A stretch of 64,000 bases of DNA from Arenibacter catalasegens (lineage in GTDB: Bacteria > Bacteroidota > Bacteroidia > Flavobacteriales > Flavobacteriaceae): the NCBI RefSeq assembly GCF_002909235.1, contig NZ_PHQQ01000019.1, positions 1 through 64,000 of the forward strand, read 5' to 3'. The stretch's first letter is position 1. Every line of letters begins with the position of its first letter. The notes under the pieces were generated by a model. That model had not been told where the DNA came from and did no database searches. It saw only the letters and a list, made by a program, of their open reading frames with translations. This document shows positions 51,097 to 60,248 of this stretch, in pieces. The position numbers and the translations under genes were made by a program.

Positions 51097-52383
51097 TTAT
51101 TCCTTCAGCTTTGCGAATAGCCATTCTTTTTTTAATTCCTGTTGTTCAGGATACGTCCAATGTTGCGTTTTTTGAAAAAGATGTAACTCCTTAGGAGCTG
51201 TCAATACATTATAGGCGGAATAGGTAGACGCAGGTGGACATACATTGTCGTTATAACCCCAACTGTACCAACCCGGTGCTTTTACGAAACGAGCAAAATT
51301 CACAACATCATAATATTTGGAAACTTCTATTTTCTCGGGCTTGTTGGAAAATTCGTCCACGAAAATCTGTGGCCAACCCCCGGCACGCCCATGTAAAAAA
51401 CCGGTCATATCTGAGAGGGCTGGGTAGAAAGCTGCCAAATAATCAATTCTATCATCCAAACTTGCAGTCACAATGGAAAGTGCACCGCCTTGGCTACCTC
51501 CGGTAACCGCAATATCTTCGCCATTAAAACCATCCACACTTTCTATAAAATCGACCGCTCTAACACAACCGAGATATACACGGCGGTAGTAGGCATTATC
51601 CCTATCATCTAGATTAAAGGTAGGGTAACCGTTCAGGGGCCCCGCGCGAAGATCATCATAAACATTTTGATCCAAATTCACGGGTATCCCGTGAATACCA
51701 ATGGTGAAAGAGATAAACCCTTCTGCAGCTTCGTCAATTTCCCCATAATAAGGTCGTATGCCCGCGCCTGGCACGTGCAGAATGGCAGGATACTTACCAA
51801 CTTTTTTGGGTTTGGTTAAAATGCCATAGATTTTCCCTTTTATATTGTCCAATTGCACATGGTATACATCTACCTGGTCGGTACACCGTTCGGGCATCAA
51901 GGTCATTATTGCCTTCATAGGAACTTGGTTCAATTCTTCCTTGCCTTTATTCCAAAACGCCTCAAAATCCTTCGGTAAAGTGGTCGTGGGCTGTATTTTT
52001 TCAGGTGCAAAACCTACCGTGGTATACGACGAATATTCCTTGCCATCTACTTCAACGGTTGCAGTACAACGGAGAAATCCAGGTTCGGTAAATTTTTTAG
52101 CTTTTATTTTGGTGGAATTATTTTTAAGGGTTCGAGTGCCCTCATCCCAAATTTTTAAGGTACGGTACCCAGGATCTGGTTGTACGATATACTTAATTTC
52201 GATGTCGTCTAGGAGAACATTGTTTCTGAAAACGGAAATTGAAAATTCAGCCTGTTCGCCAACAGAGTAGGTCCAGTCGGTATGGTTTGGACTAACAATG
52301 ACTTCTACTAGTTCTTGGCGGGGTTGAGCAATTAAAAAGGAGTAAAAAAGGAGGAAGCATGCAAGCGAAGTAAATGTTTTCAT
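51097..52383 (-). CDS. Secreted acetylxylan esterase-like (AXE1/CE7) hydrolase
   Basis: 428 residues from ATG 52383. The frame is open 51 codons further, but only this Met starts a signal peptide (MKTFTSLACFLLFYSFLIAQ). An N-terminal immunoglobulin-like domain (25-115, WTYSVGEQAEFSISVFRNN) precedes the AXE1 domain: LHVPGAGIRPYYG, DIAVTGGSQGGALSIVTASLDDRIDYLAAFYP (nucleophile Ser), WGYNDNVCPPASTYSAYN (acid) and KTQHWTYPEQ (His). The CE7 R-G-Q motif is not clear, and the usual H-E is H-W, so it is a diverged member. It deacylates saccharides, probably in the periplasm. TAATTTTG (-7 type) lies 28-35 bases upstream. Confidence 0.86.
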   Translation of the reverse strand: MKTFTSLACFLLFYSFLIAQPRQELVEVIVSPNHTDWTYSVGEQAEFSISVFRNNVLLDDIEIKYIVQPDPGYRTLKIWDEGTRTLKNNSTKIKAKKFTEPGFLRCTATVEVDGKEYSSYTTVGFAPEKIQPTTTLPKDFEAFWNKGKEELNQVPMKAIMTLMPERCTDQVDVYHVQLDNIKGKIYGILTKPKKVGKYPAILHVPGAGIRPYYGEIDEAAEGFISFTIGIHGIPVNLDQNVYDDLRAGPLNGYPTFNLDDRDNAYYRRVYLGCVRAVDFIESVDGFNGEDIAVTGGSQGGALSIVTASLDDRIDYLAAFYPALSDMTGFLHGRAGGWPQIFVDEFSNKPEKIEVSKYYDVVNFARFVKAPGWYSWGYNDNVCPPASTYSAYNVLTAPKELHLFQKTQHWTYPEQQELKKEWLFAKLKE

Positions 52384-52410
52384 TTTTATTCTTTCGGATT
52401 GGTTTGTGTT

Positions 52411-52418
52411 CAAAATTA
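52411..52418 (-). promoter_or_regulatory. Candidate -7 box for the AXE1-like gene
   Basis: TAATTTTG on the minus strand, a full TAnnTTTG match 28-35 bases before the ATG at 52383, giving a leader of about 20 bases. It lies inside the longer open frame, which further supports the later start codon. No -33 partner was found. Confidence 0.4.
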
Positions 52419-52580
52419 GAGCGATACTAAGGAGCATGCCCATATTTATGTGGAAGAAATTGGTAATGATTCCCAACCACTGTAGAAAGATAATAAAAAG
52501 GTTGGGATTTAGGTTTCTAAATGCAAAAGACCTCACATTGTGAGGCCTGAATATTAATAGAAGTTTAGAAGATATCCATA

Positions 52581-55217
52581 CTAGTCACTGGATTCTTCCA
52601 TTTCCATGATCAAATTACCGATTAGTGCAGTCCACCCTGTTTGATGCGAAGCTCCGAGACCCTTACCATTATCGCCATCAAAAAATTCATAAAAGAGGTG
52701 TTGTTCCCTAAAATGCTCATCTTGTGCGAAAAGGTTGTTTTTATCATCTGCGTGATATTGAAATTTGCCTTCCGAGTTACGCTCAAATAGTTTTACCAAC
52801 CTCTTGGTAAGTTCATTGGCTATTTCCTTTAAGTTTAGCTTTATACCAGATCCCGTTGGAAATTCATACTGATAGGTAGGCCCGTAAAACGTATAGTACT
52901 TGCGCAAAGATTGAATGATCATATAATTCAATGGCATCCATATAGGACCCCTCCAATTGGAGTTGCCCCCAAACATACTGGATCGACTCTCCCCAGGTTC
53001 GTAGTGAATGGTATAATCACCATTATGTTGAAATACAAATGGATGATCCTTGTGGTATTTTGATAGGGACCTGATGCCGTAGTCTGAAAGAAATTCGTCT
53101 TCATCCAAGAGTCGTTTCAGCAGCTTTTCCAACCTATAGCCTCGCATGATCGAAAAAAGATAGTTGCCATCCTTATTGGTCTCTTCTATATTGGAAATCA
53201 AAGAGGCCAGATCTGGGCGGGTCCTAATAATAGCGACTGCCCTTATTTTGAACTCCTTTAATTGTTCAAAGAGGTCCTTGTGAATGATTTCCACCGCAAA
53301 TAATGGGATGATACCTACTAAGGAACGCACCTTCAATCGGCTTGTTTCACCGTTGGACATTTCAACCACGTCATAATAAAAATCATCCTCGTCATCCCAA
53401 AGTGAGATATCTTTTTTCCCTATGTGGTGCATGGCCCAGGCAATATTAAGAAAATGCCTAAAGAACTTGGCCGCGGACTCTTCATATACCTTATTGGTCT
53501 TCGCCAATTCTAACGACATGCGCAGCATATTTACGGTAAACATAGCCATCCAACTGGTGGCATCGGCCTGTTGCATCCTACTAACGCCATGGGGCATATG
53601 ATTGCGATCGAACACGCCAATGTTATCGAGGCCTAAAAATCCACCTTCGAAAAGATCGGTACCGTTCTTGTCTTTTTGGTTTACCCACCAAGTAAAATTA
53701 ATAAGTAGTTTTTGGAAAGCATTTTCCAGAAACTTGGTATCTCCTGTGCCGTTCCTTTGTTTATCCTTTTCATATACATTCCAAACGGCCCAAGAATGGA
53801 CAGGAGGATTAACGTCGCTAAAATTCCATTCATAGGCAGGAATTTGTCCATTAGGGTGCATATAACTCTCTCTTAGAACTAGTAGTAACTGTTCTTTGGC
53901 AAAATAAGGGTCTATATCTGCAAAGGAAACCATATGAAAAGCAAGGTCCCACGCGGCATACCAAGGATATTCCCATTTATCCGGCATAGATATCACGTGC
54001 CTGTTGGTAAGGTGCTGCCAGCTAAAATTTCGAGGGCTTATTCGATCTGGCTTAGCTTCTCCGGGACCTCCAAAAAGCCATTTAAAAACGTCATAGTAAT
54101 AAAACTGCTTGGTCCATAACAGCCCTGAGAAGGCACTTTTTGCAATATTCTGGTGTGCTATTGGCAAATCTTTATTTAGCTTGCCCTCATAAAATTCCTC
54201 ACATTCCTTAATTCTCTCATTAAATACGGTATCAAAATCTGCCCAGGGATCTTTCAGTTTCTTTTTACTGAGACGTACCCTAATGCTCTTTTCTTCACCT
54301 GCTTTTAGACTAAATTTATGCCAGATTGCCGACTTGGATCCGGTCTTTTCTGGATTTACGGTGTGCTTTCCATTTACGACATGGTCATTTATGCCATCCT
54401 TAACATATTCCACCTCATTGGGCACATTATATATACGCTTGTTGTTGGTCTCGTTTTCACAGAAAATTTGTTCCCCACTTTCATGATAAAAATAATGCCT
54501 GCCGTTTCTAATGCTTCTGGATTGCACACAATTATCTGCAACGGACTTTATTCTAGGGCGACTAAATCGTTTGTTGTGTTTCCAAAAATTTCTGAACCAA
54601 AGGTGTGGCAATACATGGATGTTGGCCCTTTTACGACCTCTGTTTACAATCGTGATTTTCATTAGAATATCCTCTACATCGGCTTTGGCATATTCTATAA
54701 AACAATCGAAATAGGCATTTTTCTTAAAACTAGGTGTATCTAGGAGCTCATATTCCGCTTCCTCCCGGCTTCTTTTATTGTTTTTGACCAAATCCGCATA
54801 CGGAAATTTTTTCTGTGGATACTTATATAAATATTTGCTGTAGGAGTGTGTAGGTGAGGATACTTGATGAAAATAGAGTTCTTTAACATCCTCACCGTGA
54901 TTGCCTTGGTTGTTGGTAAGACCAAACAAACGCTCCTTTAAAATTTCATCTTTCCCATTCCAAAAAACAGGTGCTAGGCATAATATTTCCTTGGAGTCAC
55001 AAAAACCTCCAATACCTTCCTCTCCCCATCTATAGGCATTACTACGGGCTTTATCATGATCTACAAAATCCCATGCGTCGCCATGTGCGCTATAATCTTC
55101 CCGTACAGTGCCCCACTGTCTTTCCGCCAAATATGGCCCCCATTTTTTCCAATTTTTATAGTTGTCAGGAACTGCCAATCTTTCTTCTTCAGCAATTTTC
55201 GGGGTCAAATATGCCAT
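52581..55217 (-). CDS. GH63-like glucosidase (MGH1-like (alpha/alpha)6 domain)
   Basis: 878 residues, no signal peptide, so cytoplasmic. N-terminal beta-sandwich region (15-330: ERQWGTVREDYSAHGDAWDF, WGEEGIGGFCD, GNHGEDVKELYFHQ, IHVLPHLWFRNFW), then an (alpha/alpha)6 barrel with EYPWYAAWDLAFHMVSFADID, GQIPAYEWNFSDVNPPVHSWA, MQQADATSWMAMFTVNML, NWRGPIWMPLNYMII and a terminal GASHQTGWTALIGNL. These are the signatures of the large GH63-related glucosidase/mannosylglycerate-hydrolase-like family found in many bacteria. Candidate acids are Asp in AAWDLAFH and Glu in AYEWNFSD. It removes glucose or a related sugar from oligosaccharides or osmolyte glycosides. Its start lies 364 bases from the next gene, and a long AT-rich leader is possible. 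Confidence 0.9.
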   Translation of the reverse strand: MAYLTPKIAEEERLAVPDNYKNWKKWGPYLAERQWGTVREDYSAHGDAWDFVDHDKARSNAYRWGEEGIGGFCDSKEILCLAPVFWNGKDEILKERLFGLTNNQGNHGEDVKELYFHQVSSPTHSYSKYLYKYPQKKFPYADLVKNNKRSREEAEYELLDTPSFKKNAYFDCFIEYAKADVEDILMKITIVNRGRKRANIHVLPHLWFRNFWKHNKRFSRPRIKSVADNCVQSRSIRNGRHYFYHESGEQIFCENETNNKRIYNVPNEVEYVKDGINDHVVNGKHTVNPEKTGSKSAIWHKFSLKAGEEKSIRVRLSKKKLKDPWADFDTVFNERIKECEEFYEGKLNKDLPIAHQNIAKSAFSGLLWTKQFYYYDVFKWLFGGPGEAKPDRISPRNFSWQHLTNRHVISMPDKWEYPWYAAWDLAFHMVSFADIDPYFAKEQLLLVLRESYMHPNGQIPAYEWNFSDVNPPVHSWAVWNVYEKDKQRNGTGDTKFLENAFQKLLINFTWWVNQKDKNGTDLFEGGFLGLDNIGVFDRNHMPHGVSRMQQADATSWMAMFTVNMLRMSLELAKTNKVYEESAAKFFRHFLNIAWAMHHIGKKDISLWDDEDDFYYDVVEMSNGETSRLKVRSLVGIIPLFAVEIIHKDLFEQLKEFKIRAVAIIRTRPDLASLISNIEETNKDGNYLFSIMRGYRLEKLLKRLLDEDEFLSDYGIRSLSKYHKDHPFVFQHNGDYTIHYEPGESRSSMFGGNSNWRGPIWMPLNYMIIQSLRKYYTFYGPTYQYEFPTGSGIKLNLKEIANELTKRLVKLFERNSEGKFQYHADDKNNLFAQDEHFREQHLFYEFFDGDNGKGLGASHQTGWTALIGNLIMEMEESSD

Positions 55218-55580
55218 TCAGATAATATTATGTTGTATTGAAATTGTTTAAACGGTTGCTTACAAAAGAGATTGGTTCTTTACAGTTCAATACGGTACAG
55301 AAGTTGATCTTTTTTTGGCTAATTAAGCGCAAAAATAAACCTTATTTGACGAGTGAGCCACTAAAATGCTTAATATTACTTAATTAGCATTACGGCTGTT
55401 AATTTTTTATTAACCTATAAAAAAATAGAATTTAAATTGTTAAAACAATATTTACTAACACGGGAAATGGCAACCCCAAGAGTATTATTTTATTAATCTC
55501 CAACCAAGTGCACTATGTTGGTAAATAGTTTAACAAGCCATCCATTTTAAGCTTGAATAAAATCGGAAAATGTTATTTTT
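55218..55580. other. Intergenic, no gene seen
   Basis: 363 AT-rich bases upstream of the glucosidase gene. No full -7 match close to the start and no palindrome. Confidence 0.45.
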
Positions 55581-55799
55581 CTATTCCAATTCTTCACAAT
55601 AAAACCCATGATGTTTTAATATTCGTATTACCGAGTCTACCTGGACCACCTGGGTTTCGACCCGAAGGATGTTGTCGCAATCCTCCAGGTCAAAATTCCA
55701 ATAGTCATTATTGGTAATTAATCTATTTAAAACAGGTTTTAAGGTCCTTACGTCCCGTTTTTTAGTTACAGACGTTTTAAATACCAATATTGTTTTCAT
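55581..55799 (-). CDS. Small hypothetical protein downstream of dinB
   Basis: 72 residues from ATG 55799 (MKTILVFKTSVTKKRDV). The frame opens six codons earlier inside dinB's tail. The layout beta-alpha-beta-beta-alpha-beta (ILVFKTSV, DVRTLKPVLNRLI, WNFDLEDCDNILRVE, VDSVIRILKHHGF) suggests a ferredoxin-like fold, as in heavy-metal-associated domains but without C-x-x-C. 20 bases behind dinB, so cotranscribed. Conserved in flavobacteria in this kind of setting as far as I recall; function unknown. Confidence 0.65.
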   Translation of the reverse strand: MKTILVFKTSVTKKRDVRTLKPVLNRLITNNDYWNFDLEDCDNILRVETQVVQVDSVIRILKHHGFYCEELE

Positions 55800-55819
55800 A
55801 ATTTTCCTATAATCCAATT

Positions 55820-56311
55820 TTAATTACGATCATAAAATGCAGGTGGCTCTATACCCAAGGCGCGAAGATAGACATAGCCCTGCCCGCGATGGTGGATTTC
55901 ATTATCGATAAAATAAAATACGGAAGACCAAACGGTACCTTCATATTGGCCGAAGAGCTTTATGGTTTGCTGAAATTGTTCTTCCTTAATTTGCGACCAA
56001 TAACTGTTGATCTCTCCAGTGGCACTATCCCAAAGTTCAAGTACTTTAGCTTTTTGGTTAGCATGTTCCATGTGTTCGTTTAGAGGAGCACTGATCCCCG
56101 TAGCAATTTCCTTTAACCCGGGTGCTGCAATTCCCAAAAGTTCCATCACCATTTCGGAAAACGGGCGCATGCCACCAATGGTATGATTAAAAAAGGCTTC
56201 TTCTGGGAAAGCATCAATTACCTTCCTGGTTAAAACCCTATGACCTTGCCAATGCTTCAATAATTCTTGGGTTGAGATTACTTGGGACGACTTGTTTAAA
56301 ATAGTTTCCAT
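55820..56311 (-). CDS. DinB family (four-helix bundle) protein
   Basis: 163 residues of the DinB/YfiT-like superfamily, four-helix bundles binding a metal through three His: HWQGHRVLTRKVIDAFPEEAFFNHTIGGMRPFSEMVMELLGI, WDSATGEINSYW, VFYFIDNEIHHRGQGYVYLRALG. The H-x-x-x-H pattern in NEIHHRGQG is the metal site. Members act as thiol-dependent hydrolases/transferases or damage-inducible proteins. First gene of a small operon and divergent from a WYL regulator; each promoter region holds a copy of the same operator. Confidence 0.9.
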   Translation of the reverse strand: METILNKSSQVISTQELLKHWQGHRVLTRKVIDAFPEEAFFNHTIGGMRPFSEMVMELLGIAAPGLKEIATGISAPLNEHMEHANQKAKVLELWDSATGEINSYWSQIKEEQFQQTIKLFGQYEGTVWSSVFYFIDNEIHHRGQGYVYLRALGIEPPAFYDRN

Positions 56312-56347
56312 GATTGTACATTTTTTAAGTGATTAATAATTCTGGAC

Positions 56348-56355
56348 CAAAATTA
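56348..56355 (-). promoter_or_regulatory. Candidate -7 box of dinB
   Basis: TAATTTTG on the minus strand, 37-44 bases before the dinB ATG, immediately downstream of operator site 1 (56363-56386). The operator therefore covers the region between about -14 and -38. Confidence 0.45.
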
Positions 56356-56362
56356 ATCGCAG

Positions 56363-56386
56363 CTAGTGACAGCCCTATGTCAGTAG
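56363..56386. promoter_or_regulatory. Operator site 1 (TAGTGACA-n-CCC-nn-TGTCA)
   Basis: CTAGTGACAGCCC followed by TATGTCAGTAG: an imperfect dyad of TGACA and TGTCA. 18 of 24 positions agree with site 2 read on the other strand. It abuts the dinB -7 box, well placed for either repression or activation by the divergently encoded WYL-domain regulator. Confidence 0.6.
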
Positions 56387-56463
56387 AAAAAAAATGCAAT
56401 TAAATTATAATTCAAGTTACTGATATTGAGATAATTAAATGTGTAAAAATATTATTTTTGTTA

Positions 56464-56487
56464 CTGTTGACAATGGGTTGTCACTAA
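56464..56487. promoter_or_regulatory. Operator site 2 (inverted copy of site 1)
   Basis: On the minus strand it reads TTAGTGACAACCC then ATTGTCAACAG, the same dyad as site 1. The centres of the two sites are 101 bases apart. It lies 150 bases before the preferred regulator start at 56637, so it could serve autoregulation. Confidence 0.6.
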
Positions 56488-56636
56488 CAGGGCTTTAATT
56501 TGTGCACTTATTTCATTGGCATAGGTAATTGAATGTCTTTTGTTGTAAATGATGAACCATTATGTATAAATCGAAGGGAAAATTTGGATTATACTTTTAT
56601 ATGAAATCCTATCTTTGGGAGATATGTTATGCAATT

Positions 56637-57593
56637 ATGGGTACAGATACCGTTAACAGATTTGATCGTATTGTAGCCATCTTGGTACAATTACAATCGA
56701 AACGAATTGTAAAGGCACAGGAATTGGCGGACCGATTCCAGGTTAGCCTTCGTACTATTTATCGTGATATAAGAACATTGGAGGCTTCTGGTGTGCCCAT
56801 AATCAGTGAGGCTGGTATTGGGTATTCCATTATGGAAGGGTATCGTTTGCCACCAATTATGTTTACCCGTGAAGAAGCGGGAAGCTTTGTTGCTGCTGAA
56901 AAATTGATGCAAAAGTTTGTAGACAAATCACTTGGCAATTATCACCAGTCAGCCATGTTTAAGGTAAAGTCGGTTTTGAGAGGCAGGGAGAAAGATTGGA
57001 TTTCTGCATTGGAATCACAAATAGCGGTAGACCCTTCACAGCAATTGTTCAATGAGAATATACCCAATGCCCTCGAAATTCTTTTTGAAAGTATTGCAGA
57101 AAAAAAACAGGTTTTCTTAAAGTACCACTCAATGCAGAGTGAGAATCCTTCTGAAAGACATATAGAAGCTGTTGGCCTATTTCATGAAAATAACTTTTGG
57201 TATGTATTGGGGTATTGCCATTACAGAAATGATTACCGGCAATTTAGAACGGACAGAATGTTGGGTATTAAAAGAACTTCACTTTCCTTTAGCCGTGAAC
57301 ATGGTAGTTTGGACGACCATCTAACTAAAGAGGTTAATAGAAAAAAAGTTCAGGTTAAAATATTGGTTGATAAAAGTGTCGCCAGGTATATCAATAGTAG
57401 TAAAAAACATTATGGCTTTGTTTCGGAGAAAATAAAGGAGAGCAAGGTGGAGATGACATTTATGTCGCCAGATTTGGAACATGGCTTTGCAAGATGGTAT
57501 CTTATGTTTGGGGATTATGCCGAAATATTGGAGCCTGAAAGTTTAAAACTTAGGATAAAGTCGATTCTGGAAATAGCTATTTCCAAGCTTTAG
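56637..57593 (+). CDS. YafY-type HTH/WYL-domain transcriptional regulator
   Basis: 318 residues from ATG 56637 (MGTDTVNRFDRIVAILVQ). The open frame starts 25 codons earlier with no homologous features. N-terminal HTH_11 domain with FQVSLRTIYRDIRTLE and GVPIISEAGIGYSIMEGYRLPPIMF. WYL domain around FLKYHSMQSENPSERHIEAVGLFHENNFWYVLGYCHYRNDYRQFRTDRM, whose Y-x-L-G-Y-C and F-R-x-D-R-M steps mark the fold. C-terminal WCX extension to the end. WYL regulators sense nucleic acid or small ligands and can activate or repress. Divergent from dinB, with matching operators in the gap. Length normal for the group (310-330). Confidence 0.92.
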   Translation: MGTDTVNRFDRIVAILVQLQSKRIVKAQELADRFQVSLRTIYRDIRTLEASGVPIISEAGIGYSIMEGYRLPPIMFTREEAGSFVAAEKLMQKFVDKSLGNYHQSAMFKVKSVLRGREKDWISALESQIAVDPSQQLFNENIPNALEILFESIAEKKQVFLKYHSMQSENPSERHIEAVGLFHENNFWYVLGYCHYRNDYRQFRTDRMLGIKRTSLSFSREHGSLDDHLTKEVNRKKVQVKILVDKSVARYINSSKKHYGFVSEKIKESKVEMTFMSPDLEHGFARWYLMFGDYAEILEPESLKLRIKSILEIAISKL

Positions 57594-57794
57594 TAATTAG
57601 TGATACACCCCTGAAAATTTAAAATAGGATACTCTCGGTACTAATGACTACTTGTTATTAGGTAATAATATTCAGTCATTTTTTTGGGATTATTTTATTC
57701 AGATTTCCTCCATCTGAGGTAGGGGACCTACTTGTTGTGAGGATGGGCTATTCATTTTCAGCAATATCAACACTTGGTTATTGGCTGTATATTG

Positions 57795-58823
57795 TTAATC
57801 TTCAAGTAATTCATTTAATGCAAATTCGGTCAACATTTCGTGATTGCCTTCAAAAATAGTCAGACTTATATTTTCAAATTCCTTTCTTAAAAAAATTTTC
57901 CTATTAGCTATATTTCCAAATTCACCTAGTGCTTCCCGTTTTTCAAGCAACTTCAACTTCTCAGAAGGCGATACATATTGTAAAGTATCGGACACTGACA
58001 TATCGGTCAATAACTTATTATAGAAATTGATTGAATGGGTAATCGGAACACTTCCTTGTATTCCGTCATATACTCCCGCATAAATAGCTAGTTCGGAACT
58101 TTTTAATTTTTCTGCTGGTGTGTTCCAATAAATAGGTGATTTCTGTTTCGCACTTTCAATATAAAGTACATCTCCAGAACCAGTGCAATCAAGAATATTC
58201 CTTGCATAATTATTGCCCCTTATTAAACTTTCCTTGTACCAGGCAGTTAAATCACTTATTGATGCCCAAGCGGAAAATTTTCTAATAGTATGTTTAGATT
58301 TCATAAAGGTGCTCAGGGTCGCATAGCCACCGCCACTAACACCTACAACATATATTCTAGAGGTGTCAACGTTGGAATTTTCAATGGCATAAGTTATGGC
58401 ATCATCAATGTCCGATAGTGCTAATTCACTGACACAGGCATTTATTGTTAGGTTTGCTCCTCGAAAATCTGGATGGATATAATTCAGATCTTTTTGTTTG
58501 CACATTTCTGCTAAATCGTCATTTTGGTTGTAATAACCACTCCAAGTATGTAGGCTTACAATTAAAGGTTTGGGCGTGTCGGATGTTGATTTAAAGAAAT
58601 AGGATTTTTGAAAACTATTATCCTTAGAGGATTTGATTTCAACAATTTTAAAATCTTTGCTCCATCCTATCTCTCTGGTGTCGTCAAACTTTAAATAGGC
58701 TTCTTCATAGGGTTTTTTAATAAAGGACCACGTCGATTCATTTTTACTTAGAAATATACCTAAACCTATCCCAATTAATAAAATCAAGATAAAAGTCATC
58801 AATTTAAAAAGCCTATTTTTCAA
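57795..58823 (-). CDS. Membrane-anchored alpha/beta hydrolase (S9-like peptidase fold)
   Basis: 342 residues, N-terminal single hydrophobic anchor (8-25, FILILLIGIGLGIFL), body in the periplasm. Alpha/beta-hydrolase core: PLIVSLHTWSGYYNQND, DFRGANLTINACV, DIDDAITYAIENSNVD, nucleophile elbow YVVGVSGGGYATLSTF, ILDCTGSGD, YAGVYDGIQGSVPITHS (acid) and FEGNHEML (His). The pattern is closest to the prolyl-oligopeptidase/S9-type hydrolases and PHB-depolymerase-like esterases. Substrate unknown. Monocistronic. Confidence 0.8.
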   Translation of the reverse strand: MKNRLFKLMTFILILLIGIGLGIFLSKNESTWSFIKKPYEEAYLKFDDTREIGWSKDFKIVEIKSSKDNSFQKSYFFKSTSDTPKPLIVSLHTWSGYYNQNDDLAEMCKQKDLNYIHPDFRGANLTINACVSELALSDIDDAITYAIENSNVDTSRIYVVGVSGGGYATLSTFMKSKHTIRKFSAWASISDLTAWYKESLIRGNNYARNILDCTGSGDVLYIESAKQKSPIYWNTPAEKLKSSELAIYAGVYDGIQGSVPITHSINFYNKLLTDMSVSDTLQYVSPSEKLKLLEKREALGEFGNIANRKIFLRKEFENISLTIFEGNHEMLTEFALNELLED

Positions 58824-59071
58824 AGTTTGTCTTTTATAATTACCCTAAGGTTTAGGCGTTGATTTGCTTTATGGGATTTAATTTTAATAAAATCTAGCAG
58901 AGAATCGGGGCCGGATAAATGTACAAAAACTTTTGAATAGAAGTAGGCAAGCCAAACAATACTAAGGATGGTGATTTTTATATCAATGGATGCTTAAGAA
59001 TTATTTTTTATGTGGTGAATATATTGGAACGGACTAAAATTTTAGGTGTAATATCCAGTTAGCTATTTGGA

Positions 59072-59806
59072 TTACACCAAAGCACCATTGGCACCTATCA
59101 CTTGACCTGAAATCCATTTGGAATCATCACTTGCCAAAAATAGAACTACCCGGGCAATATCAATGGGTTTTGCCAATCTGTTGAAAGCATTCATGGCACT
59201 TAGCCGATCTATAGTTTCTTGCGATTTTCCCTTTAAAAACAATTCTGTTTCCGTAGCTCCAGGAGCAAGGGCATTTACTGAAATTCCTCTGCCAATTTCT
59301 TTGGAGAATACACGGGTCATTTGCTCAACAGCTGCCTTGGAGGCAGAATATAATGCATAGGTTGGAAACATTAATTTAACTGTACTTGATGAAAAGTTTA
59401 TAATATTTCCATTGTCGGCTAATTTGCTGTCCGCTTCCTGTAAGGTGTTAAATATCCCTCTTACATTAATATCAAATTGTCGGCTAAAATCTTCTTGTGT
59501 ATTATCTTTTAATTTTTTGGAAATCATGATACCCGCATTATTGACCAATACATCTACCTTACCAAAGGTCTCAATAGTTTTATCGAACAAAAGACTTACA
59601 TCTTCCCTTTTACTAACATCAGCTTTTATAGCCAAAGCTTGCCCTCCGTTATTAATTATATTCTCTACCGTTGCTTGGGCTTCAGCTTCACTGTTTGAGT
59701 GATTGACTATTACCTTGGCACCATTTTCGGCTAAAAGTAACGCGACTTCTTTTCCAATACCTCTCGAAGCTCCGGTTACGATAATGACTTTATTTTCTAA
59801 TTTCAT
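59072..59806 (-). CDS. SDR family oxidoreductase
   Basis: 244 residues, classical short-chain dehydrogenase: cofactor motif VTGASRGIGKEVA, NNAG (VDVLVNNAGIM), catalytic Ser in INFSSSTVKLM and Y-x3-K in YALYSASKAAVEQM, LAPGATETELF. The asparagine/serine after Rossmann strand 2 (VNHSNSEAEA) suggests NADP preference. It reduces ketones or oxidises alcohols; the 3-oxoacyl-ACP reductase-like name is only generic. Last gene of the tetR-doxX-SDR operon; the gap to doxX is 19 bases. Confidence 0.9.
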   Translation of the reverse strand: MKLENKVIIVTGASRGIGKEVALLLAENGAKVIVNHSNSEAEAQATVENIINNGGQALAIKADVSKREDVSLLFDKTIETFGKVDVLVNNAGIMISKKLKDNTQEDFSRQFDINVRGIFNTLQEADSKLADNGNIINFSSSTVKLMFPTYALYSASKAAVEQMTRVFSKEIGRGISVNALAPGATETELFLKGKSQETIDRLSAMNAFNRLAKPIDIARVVLFLASDDSKWISGQVIGANGALV

Positions 59807-59825
59807 AAGATTAATTTTAAGGGAA

Positions 59826-60185
59826 TTATTTTAGGGTTTTTAATTTGTATAGGGATAACAATGCTAAAATGAAGGAAATAATTACTAAAACTATCAGCGG
59901 TTCCGGTCTTGCGAAAAATTCCAACCCCAGTGCGGTTATCATGGTTAGTAGTAAAAATGTGAAGGCTAATTTTCCAATGACTTTATTGTTGTTAGAAGAA
60001 AAAATAGCTAGTAGAGGGGCTAATCCTAATTCTGAAACTCCAGTAACTATGTGGAAAAAACCAGCATCTAAACCAATTGCATTTTCAAATTGTTTAAAAC
60101 CGGCAATACTTTGTGGTTTTCCCATTAATATGGGAATGGCAAAATAGGTCATTATAATAGTGGGAACAATATTGATTATTTGCAT
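59826..60185 (-). CDS. DoxX-like membrane protein
   Basis: 119 residues, four transmembrane helices (4-20, 45-62, 69-88, 96-112), with GKPQSIAGFKQFENAIGL before helix 2, a pattern of DoxX/SURF4-like proteins that may take part in thiosulfate or quinone-linked redox chemistry. No cofactor motif. Between the TetR and SDR genes in one operon, suggesting a TetR-controlled detoxification unit. Confidence 0.8.
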   Translation of the reverse strand: MQIINIVPTIIMTYFAIPILMGKPQSIAGFKQFENAIGLDAGFFHIVTGVSELGLAPLLAIFSSNNNKVIGKLAFTFLLLTMITALGLEFFARPEPLIVLVIISFILALLSLYKLKTLK

Positions 60186-60248
60186 TCGATTTTTATATTA
60201 TAAAATTAATAACATCCTATACGGTATGTTTTATGGGCAAAAAAAAAA

